Below are positions 6,674 to 11,134 of a DNA stretch of 11,134 nucleotides, piece after piece. How positions within the stretch are numbered: position 1 is the stretch's first letter; every line of letters starts with the position of its first letter. A program made the position numbers and the translations under genes. A model generated the notes under the pieces. It saw only the letters and a list, made by a program, of their open reading frames with translations. It had not been told where the DNA came from and did not search any database. This DNA comes from JAYXXU01 sp049301135 (lineage in GTDB: Bacteria; Pseudomonadota; Gammaproteobacteria; Pseudomonadales; Moraxellaceae): NCBI GenBank assembly GCA_049301135.1, contig JBAQKP010000170.1, positions 1 through 11,134 of the forward strand, written 5' to 3'.

Positions 6674-7849
6674 TTACAGGCTGCGAGAAATCAACTCTTT
6701 CATGATCTCGTTGGTGCCGCCATAGATCCGATGCGCACGGTTGTCGATATAGGCACGCGCGACCGGATATTCCATCATAAAGCCATAGCCACCGTGCAAC
6801 TGTACGCACTCATCGACTACATCGTTAACCATGTCCGAATGCCAGTATTTCGAGGCCGCCGCCGCTTCCACGGTCAGATTGCCTTCTAGTTGAAGCTCCA
6901 TACAACGGTCGATATAGACCCGACCGATGTCGATCTTGGTGCGCATTTCGGCCAGTTTAAAGCGAGTGTTTTGAAACGCGCCAATCGGCTTGCCAAATGC
7001 CTTCCGGTCTTTGGTGTACTGCACGGTATGCGCAAATACCACTTCAGCAGCGGCTTGCGACATGATACCGATCATCAGACGCTCCCAAGCCAACTCTTTC
7101 ATCAGCATGATAAAGCCCATGCCTTCCATACCGAGCAGATTGGCCTTTGGCACGCGCACGTTGTCAAAGAACAACTCACAGGTGTCCTGACCGTGCATAC
7201 CGACTTTTTTCAGTGGACGGCCTTTGCTAAAGCCTTCAGCGTGGGCATCCATGATCAGCAGCGAAATATTGGCCGCGCCTTTGTCACTGTTGCCAGTCTT
7301 CACAGCAACCACAGCCACATCACACAGATAACCGTTGGTGATGAAGATTTTCGAGCCATTGACAATATAGTCATCGCCATCGGCCACTGCGGTGGTACGG
7401 ATCGCCTGCAAGTCAGAGCCAGTACCCGGCTCAGTCATCGCAATCGCGCCAACTTTTTCGCCGGTGGCCATTTTCGGTAGCCAAGCCATTTTTTGCTCTT
7501 GGTTGCCAAAGTTCATAATGTAGTTGGCGACGATGTCAGAATGCAGTGAAAAACCTGAGGCCGAATCCAGCGAAAACGCCTGTTCTTCCATCAAAATCGC
7601 GCTGTACAAGCGATCCACGCCGCTGCCGCCAAACTCTTCTGGCATGGTGGCACACAGTAGACCGAGTTCACCGGCTTTGTTCCACAAGTTGCGGTCGATG
7701 TGTTGCTGTTCGGCAAAGCGCTCTTGATGCGGTGCCATTTCGGTTTCAAAAAAACGACGGGCAGTATCACGGAACGCTTCGTGTTCAGCGCTATACAGCT
7801 TGCGTGGGGTCATCGGTGCCAGTGGACGAATCAGATTAACGGCGCTCAT
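6674..7849 (-). CDS. Acyl-CoA dehydrogenase (FAD-dependent, long-chain/isovaleryl-like active site)
   Basis: A cytoplasmic flavoenzyme of 391 residues, the usual length for the family. It is expected to introduce the alpha-beta double bond of an acyl-CoA thioester and pass electrons to electron-transfer flavoprotein. The N-terminal helical domain, the middle beta domain with MTEPGTGSDL and FITNG, and the C-terminal helical domain with LHGGYGFMMEYPVAR and IYGGTNEIM are all recognisable. The position that holds the catalytic glutamate in medium- and short-chain enzymes (YEGT) is glycine here (YGGT). A glutamate instead sits at residue 256 in ELAWERLMIG, the place used by long-chain and isovaleryl-CoA dehydrogenases. 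The substrate is therefore more likely a long-chain or branched acyl-CoA, though this is inference. The ATG at 7849 gives a normal N-terminus; a GGA lies about eight bases upstream on this strand. The gene stands alone, convergent with the signalling operon and divergent from the DUF350 gene. Confidence 0.95.
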   Translation of the reverse strand: MSAVNLIRPLAPMTPRKLYSAEHEAFRDTARRFFETEMAPHQERFAEQQHIDRNLWNKAGELGLLCATMPEEFGGSGVDRLYSAILMEEQAFSLDSASGFSLHSDIVANYIMNFGNQEQKMAWLPKMATGEKVGAIAMTEPGTGSDLQAIRTTAVADGDDYIVNGSKIFITNGYLCDVAVVAVKTGNSDKGAANISLLIMDAHAEGFSKGRPLKKVGMHGQDTCELFFDNVRVPKANLLGMEGMGFIMLMKELAWERLMIGIMSQAAAEVVFAHTVQYTKDRKAFGKPIGAFQNTRFKLAEMRTKIDIGRVYIDRCMELQLEGNLTVEAAAASKYWHSDMVNDVVDECVQLHGGYGFMMEYPVARAYIDNRAHRIYGGTNEIMKELISRSL

Positions 7850-8098
7850 GGGTGCATTCCATTTCAGGTCAGAACAGGTCTAAAAAACAGCACGGGGCAG
7901 ATGCCGATGCTGCTGCGAAATCATCATCCTAGTGAAACGGATTGGGTAGGAGCGCTCAATGTGCTTTGCTGCCAATTGCAGAGCGTGTAAGAGCGTTTTG
8001 GTCAATTTTGCTGAACAAGCCTGCTGCAAAATGACATTCACATGCTAGGATTGCAGAGGTTAGGCGACTGGCTTGCGCCACGATGAAGAGAGTATGTT
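7850..8098. other. Divergent intergenic region between acyl-CoA dehydrogenase and DUF350 genes
   Basis: This 249-base gap should contain promoters for both flanking genes, which are transcribed away from each other. I see one plausible plus-strand extended -10 (8043-8051). For the minus strand I could not find a convincing -35/-10 pair. No gene, tRNA or clear hairpin was recognised here. Confidence 0.5.
8043..8051 (+). promoter_or_regulatory. Candidate extended -10 promoter for the DUF350-SPFH-DUF4178 operon
   Basis: TGC followed by TAGGAT (8046-8051) resembles a TGn-extended -10 element, about 48 bases before the DUF350 start. No good -35 box sits at the right distance. The form resembles the candidate promoter at 1657-1665, which gives slight extra support. 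Confidence 0.3.
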
Positions 8099-8515
8099 AT
8101 GGAACTGATACACCCCGATCTCGCCTCGTTTGATTATTTTTATCGTTATCTGATGTACCTGAGCAGTGGTGTGGCGCTGTTGCTGCTGTTTGCGGTGATT
8201 TATGTGCGGTTTACCCCGTATGACGAGCTGGGCTTGATTCGGGCAGGGCATACCGCGGCGGCGTTTAGCTTTGGTGGTGCGCTGATCGGCTTTGCGCTGA
8301 CACTGGCGTCTAGTGCGATCTTTAATGCCAGCATCATTGCATATTTAGGTTGGGCACTGATGGCGATGCTGGTGCAGTTGATTGCGTATTTGGCGATGAC
8401 GCGGGTGATTCCAAATTTACATGCTGCACTAGAGGCCAATAATGTTGCGGTCGGTGGCTTTATGGGTGCAGTGTCGATTACGATTGGCATGATTAACGCG
8501 GCCTGTTTGTCCTAA
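8099..8515 (+). CDS. DUF350 (UPF0719) family inner-membrane protein
   Basis: A small integral membrane protein of 138 residues with four hydrophobic segments at about 22-40, 50-75, 80-102 and 114-137. This is the usual size and topology of the DUF350 family, to which E. coli YjfL belongs. The family is built from two copies of a two-helix unit. Here segments 2 and 4 are alike, with small-residue patterns AAAFSFGGALIGFAL and VAVGGFMGAVSITIG. A GAAGAG-type ribosome-binding site (8085-8090) lies eight bases before the ATG at 8099. An ATG at 8094 is in another frame and leads nowhere. The biochemical function of the family is not established. It is the first gene of a four-gene run with SPFH and DUF4178 partners, which suggests a shared membrane complex. 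Family call is good; role is inference. Confidence 0.8.
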   Translation: MELIHPDLASFDYFYRYLMYLSSGVALLLLFAVIYVRFTPYDELGLIRAGHTAAAFSFGGALIGFALTLASSAIFNASIIAYLGWALMAMLVQLIAYLAMTRVIPNLHAALEANNVAVGGFMGAVSITIGMINAACLS

Positions 8516-8539
8516 ATTTTTCAAAAAACAGCGAGTTTT

Positions 8540-8543
8540 GGAG
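8540..8543 (+). promoter_or_regulatory. Ribosome-binding site that decides the SPFH gene start
   Basis: GGAG lies nine bases before the ATG at 8553. The frame also has a TTG at 8538, but that codon overlaps this site and would leave it inside the gene. The ATG at 8553 is therefore the better start. Confidence 0.65.
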
Positions 8544-8552
8544 CAAAAAATC

Positions 8553-9593
8553 ATGGTAATGTCATTTATTCGCAAGCAGTTTATTGATGTCATTGAGTGG
8601 GATAAACAATCAGACGACGTGCTGATGTGGCGTTATCCGATGCAAGATAACGAAATTCAAAACGGCGCAAAGCTGACCGTGCGTGACGGCCAATACGCGG
8701 TATTCGTGAATGAAGGTCAGGTCGCTGATGTGTTTGGCGCGGGCTTATATACCTTAAATACCCAAAACTTGCCGCTACTGACCAACCTGAAAAACTGGGA
8801 CAAACTGTTTGCATCGCCATTTAAGTCAGATGTGCTGTTTTTTAGCACCCGTTTGCAGTTGGGTCGGAAGTGGGGCACGCCACAACCGATCACCATTCGC
8901 GACAGTGATTTTGGCATGGTGCGGCTGCGCGCGTTTGGGATGTACTCATATCAATTGGCTGATCCGACACTGCTCTATAAAGAGTTGGCCGGTGCAAATC
9001 CCAGCTACAGCACTGAGCAGCTAGAACCGCAACTGCGTAACCTGATCGTGTCGAACATCAGTAGCGCAATTGCCGCCAGTAAAATTCCATTTTTGGATTT
9101 GGCCGCCAATCAAGGCGTGATGGGCGATCAGATCAAACAGGTGATGACACCGCTGTTTGCCCGCTACGGTCTAAAACTCGATCAATTTATCGTCGAAAAC
9201 ATCTCCCTGCCGGAAGAGCTGCAAAAAGCCATCGACAAGCGTATCTCGATGGGCATGATGGGCGATCTGAATCAATATATGAAATACCAAACCGCTGAAG
9301 CGATTCCACTCGCTGCGCAGAACGAGGGCGGACTGGCTGGTATTGGCGCGGGTCTGGCTGCGGGTATGAATATGGGCAATCTGATGAGCGGTGCTATGGC
9401 TGGCGTTGGTACTGGTATGGGGGCTGGTGCTGCTGTAGCCACACAGCCAGCAAGTCCAGTTCCCCAGCCAGCCGCAACCCTTGACCCTGCGGCGCGTTTG
9501 ACTCAACTGAAAGCCTTACTCGATCAGGGCTTAATCACCCAAGCCGATTACGATCAGACCAAGGCGGAAGTCCTCAAGCAGTTGTTAGGATAA
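8553..9593 (+). CDS. SPFH/Band-7 protein, YdjI-like, with Gly-rich linker and C-terminal SHOCT-like domain
   Basis: A 346-residue protein of the SPFH (stomatin/prohibitin/flotillin/HflK-C) superfamily, in the branch sometimes labelled virion core protein-like or YdjI-like. It starts with SFIRKQFIDVIEW and continues with the family's early strands (LMWRYPMQDNEIQNGAKLTV, YAVFVNEGQVADVFGAGLYT). The SPFH core extends to about residue 225 (FIVENISLPEELQKAIDKR). A flexible linker very rich in Gly, Ala and Met follows (about 259-296), then a Pro/Ala stretch and a SHOCT-like helical unit (about 315-346, LKALLDQGLITQADYDQ). Many relatives end in a zinc ribbon; this one has none, while the next gene encodes two. 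No membrane helix is visible, so it is probably a peripheral or scaffold protein that oligomerises at the inner membrane. It begins 37 bases after the DUF350 stop and ends 5 bases before the DUF4178 gene, so one operon is likely. Family call firm, cellular role unknown. Confidence 0.88.
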   Translation: MVMSFIRKQFIDVIEWDKQSDDVLMWRYPMQDNEIQNGAKLTVRDGQYAVFVNEGQVADVFGAGLYTLNTQNLPLLTNLKNWDKLFASPFKSDVLFFSTRLQLGRKWGTPQPITIRDSDFGMVRLRAFGMYSYQLADPTLLYKELAGANPSYSTEQLEPQLRNLIVSNISSAIAASKIPFLDLAANQGVMGDQIKQVMTPLFARYGLKLDQFIVENISLPEELQKAIDKRISMGMMGDLNQYMKYQTAEAIPLAAQNEGGLAGIGAGLAAGMNMGNLMSGAMAGVGTGMGAGAAVATQPASPVPQPAATLDPAARLTQLKALLDQGLITQADYDQTKAEVLKQLLG

Positions 9594-9598
9594 TCGGA

Positions 9599-11068
9599 AT
9601 GGTTGCTGCGTCGCTGGTGTTTAGCGCTGCTTGTCCAAGCTGTGGCGCACCTGTGCCATTTCGCTCTGCCGCGTCGGTGCTGGCGGTCTGTGAGTATTGC
9701 CAGACCACCGTGCTGCGTGATGCCGACAGTGTGCGTGATCAAGGCAAAATGTCTGCGGTGCTGGAAGACTATTCGCCACTACAAATCGGCAGTAGTGGCG
9801 TGCTGGCCGGTGTCGGCTTTAGCTTGATTGGGCGGATTCAGCTCAAGTACAGCGATGGCATGTGGAATGAGTGGTATCTGTTGTTTGAGGATGGCAGCAA
9901 CGGCTGGCTGGCCGATGCATCAGGCCAATACACCCTCACTCGTCCAGTCGGCACGGTACCGACCGCACCGCGCTTTGAAGACTTGAGCATTAATAAGCCG
10001 ATCTTCTATAAAGGTCGCGATTATCGCGTCACCGATCTGCGGGCAGCGGATTGTGTCGGCGGGCAGGGCGAGTTGCCGTTTGTGGTCGGGCAGGGCTGGC
10101 AAGCCAAAGTTGCCGATCTGCGCAAAGGCGAGCAGTTTTTAACACTGGACTATAGTGACGGCCAGCCGCCGCAGGGCTTTGAAGGCGATGCCTATGCGTT
10201 GACTGATCTAAACATGCAGTTGCTGCGTGATACCGATCGGATCGCTGCCAGTGCCGGTCAAGTGCGCGGTCAGATGACCAGCTTGTCTTGTCCAAACTGC
10301 GGTAGTCCGGTGCCGTATGTGGTGGGTGTGGCCGATCATTTGGTCTGTCCAGCCTGTCGTGCCGAAGTGGCAGTGACCGGTGATACCGCGACGTTGCTGA
10401 AAACCCACAAAAAACTACTGTCGATCAAAACCTTACTGGAGCTGGGTGATCAGGCCACCATCGACCAGCAGTTGTATGTGGTGCTTGGCATTGCGCAGAT
10501 GAACGAAGTCGGTGAGCCGACGCTGTGGATTGAGTATCTGTTGTATAGCGTGCAGGCTGGCTTTATGTGGTTGGTCGATGAAGGTCACGGCAAATGGAGT
10601 CAGGTCAAAGTCCTCAACAGCTTGCCGAAGCAAACCGGCAGTAGCGTGTTATGGAATGATAAACACTGGCAGGCTGAATATACCTATCAAAGTAAAGTGA
10701 TGTACGCGATTGGTGCGTTTAACTGGCGGGTCAAAATCGGCGATGTGACGCAGTTACAGAGTTTTAAAAATGGTCAACACAGCCTCACCGCCGAAAGCAA
10801 TGCCAGCGAGATGACGTGGAGTTGGGCACAGCCGGTCAGTGACGCCAGCGTACGGCAGTGGTTTGGTAAAACAGCAGCACCGACAGGCAGCGTATTGCCA
10901 AGCACGGCCAGTGCTGATCAGCATCAAAAGATTTTTAAATGGTCAGCGATTATTTTATGGGTGATTAACTTGCCCTTGGTGTTATTTGGTAGTGGTAGTT
11001 TTGTCCTACTGATTATCGCAACCGTGGTGTTGTTTGTGGTGTCAATCATGGCGCGTGGGAGTCAATAA
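9599..11068 (+). CDS. Tandem zinc-ribbon/DUF4178 protein with C-terminal membrane hairpin
   Basis: A 489-residue protein built of two similar halves. Each half begins with a zinc ribbon and continues with a DUF4178 beta-rich domain. Ribbon 1 uses C12, C15, C31 and C34 (CPSCGAPVP to CEYC). Ribbon 2 uses C231, C234, C250 and C253 (CPNCGSPVP to CPAC). The DUF4178 units span about 55-215 and 265-430. They share the pattern of a Gly residue, an IGR/VLG-type strand, then W-x-E-Y/W and a W-L-x-(D/E) strand (for example MWNEWYLLFEDG and TLWIEYLLYSVQ). Two hydrophobic helices with a short FGSGS turn (about 444-485) form a C-terminal membrane hairpin, so most of the protein is expected in the cytoplasm. 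An AGGA at 9587-9590, overlapping the end of the SPFH gene, is the ribosome-binding site, and the gap between the genes is 5 bases. DUF4178 has no established activity that I know of. Physical association with the SPFH and DUF350 products is inferred from the operon. Confidence 0.85.
   Translation: MVAASLVFSAACPSCGAPVPFRSAASVLAVCEYCQTTVLRDADSVRDQGKMSAVLEDYSPLQIGSSGVLAGVGFSLIGRIQLKYSDGMWNEWYLLFEDGSNGWLADASGQYTLTRPVGTVPTAPRFEDLSINKPIFYKGRDYRVTDLRAADCVGGQGELPFVVGQGWQAKVADLRKGEQFLTLDYSDGQPPQGFEGDAYALTDLNMQLLRDTDRIAASAGQVRGQMTSLSCPNCGSPVPYVVGVADHLVCPACRAEVAVTGDTATLLKTHKKLLSIKTLLELGDQATIDQQLYVVLGIAQMNEVGEPTLWIEYLLYSVQAGFMWLVDEGHGKWSQVKVLNSLPKQTGSSVLWNDKHWQAEYTYQSKVMYAIGAFNWRVKIGDVTQLQSFKNGQHSLTAESNASEMTWSWAQPVSDASVRQWFGKTAAPTGSVLPSTASADQHQKIFKWSAIILWVINLPLVLFGSGSFVLLIIATVVLFVVSIMARGSQ
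11057..11061 (+). promoter_or_regulatory. Ribosome-binding site of the truncated last gene
   Basis: GGGAG lies eight bases before the ATG at 11070, inside the last codons of the DUF4178 gene. The strong match and spacing support a real gene starting at 11070. Confidence 0.65.
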
Positions 11069-11069
11069 C

Positions 11070-11134
11070 ATGCCGATGCTCAAGCACGTGACGTGGTCGG
11101 CCATTGTGGTATTGCTCACCACTTGTATGAATCT
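11070..11134 (+). CDS. Start of a further operon gene, probable exported or lipoprotein-like product (3' end outside window)
   Basis: Only the first 21 codons are visible. The ATG follows the DUF4178 stop after one base and is preceded by GGGAG at good spacing. The product begins MPMLKHVTW and continues with a hydrophobic stretch SAIVVLLTTCMN, which looks like a signal sequence or membrane anchor. LTTC resembles a lipobox, but threonine before the cysteine is not the usual residue, so lipoprotein processing is uncertain. In related operons the genes next to DUF350/DUF4178 can encode lipoproteins or polyamine-related enzymes. Too little is present to name this one. Confidence 0.6.
   Translation, partial: MPMLKHVTWSAIVVLLTTCMN

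Noticed and set aside
6890..7480. A 196-codon plus-strand open frame opposite the acyl-CoA dehydrogenase gene.
   Set aside because: The minus-strand product matches acyl-CoA dehydrogenase along its full length. The plus-strand translation is His- and Thr-rich with no recognisable domain, typical of an antisense shadow.
7700..7990. A 96-codon plus-strand open frame crossing the start of the acyl-CoA dehydrogenase gene.
   Set aside because: It begins inside the antisense of a secure gene, has no ribosome-binding site and no recognisable protein pattern.
8538..8552. A TTG start for the SPFH gene at 8538.
   Set aside because: The GGAG ribosome-binding site lies immediately after this codon and is correctly spaced for the ATG at 8553. 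Relatives also begin close to the SFIRKQFIDVIEW segment.
9327..9441. GC-rich repeated GGCTGG/GGTGCT-type bases suggesting a DNA repeat.
   Set aside because: The repetition is explained by the Gly/Ala/Met-rich linker it encodes. The units are irregular and no separate DNA-level repeat is evident.
1..11134. Mobile element, CRISPR, tRNA or rRNA content.
   Set aside because: No transposase or integrase frame, regularly spaced direct repeats, cloverleaf-like sequence or rRNA-like stretch was seen on either strand by eye.

Overview
This is a bacterial chromosome segment, most likely from a gammaproteobacterium. The G+C content looks close to 50% by eye. Genes are closely packed with good Shine-Dalgarno sites, and the gene set combines a Baeyer-Villiger-type monooxygenase, an acyl-CoA dehydrogenase and large hybrid sensor kinases, as in environmental Moraxellaceae or Pseudomonadales. 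The family-level placement is a guess. I see no rRNA, tRNA, CRISPR array, transposase, integrase or phage gene.

Left edge (1-1449): a flavin monooxygenase of the Baeyer-Villiger type, missing only its extreme N-terminus. A 314-base gap follows, holding a strong hairpin and a probable extended -10 promoter. Next comes a three-gene signalling operon (1764-6608) with overlapping genes: a receiver/HD-GYP response regulator (predicted cyclic-di-GMP phosphodiesterase), a 1126-residue membrane-bound hybrid histidine kinase with two C-terminal receivers, and a stand-alone receiver. A near-perfect hairpin with A and T tracts on its two sides (6621-6649) ends this operon. It also ends the convergent acyl-CoA dehydrogenase gene on the minus strand (6674-7849).

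Right part (8099-11134): a second plus-strand operon that reads as a membrane-associated module of poorly characterised families. It encodes a four-helix DUF350 membrane protein, a YdjI-like SPFH/Band-7 protein ending in a Gly-rich linker and a SHOCT-like domain, and a protein with two zinc-ribbon/DUF4178 units and a C-terminal membrane hairpin. A fourth gene begins with a strong ribosome-binding site and runs off the window. This module is the best candidate for an incompletely described system. Relatives of these families cluster in other bacteria with envelope-stress or polyamine-related genes, but nothing in this window proves the function.

The signalling operon probably links a membrane or intracellular signal to cyclic-di-GMP turnover. 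No HPt domain is encoded in the window, and receiver 1 of the kinase has an altered metal-binding acidic pair, so the phosphotransfer route is not obvious.
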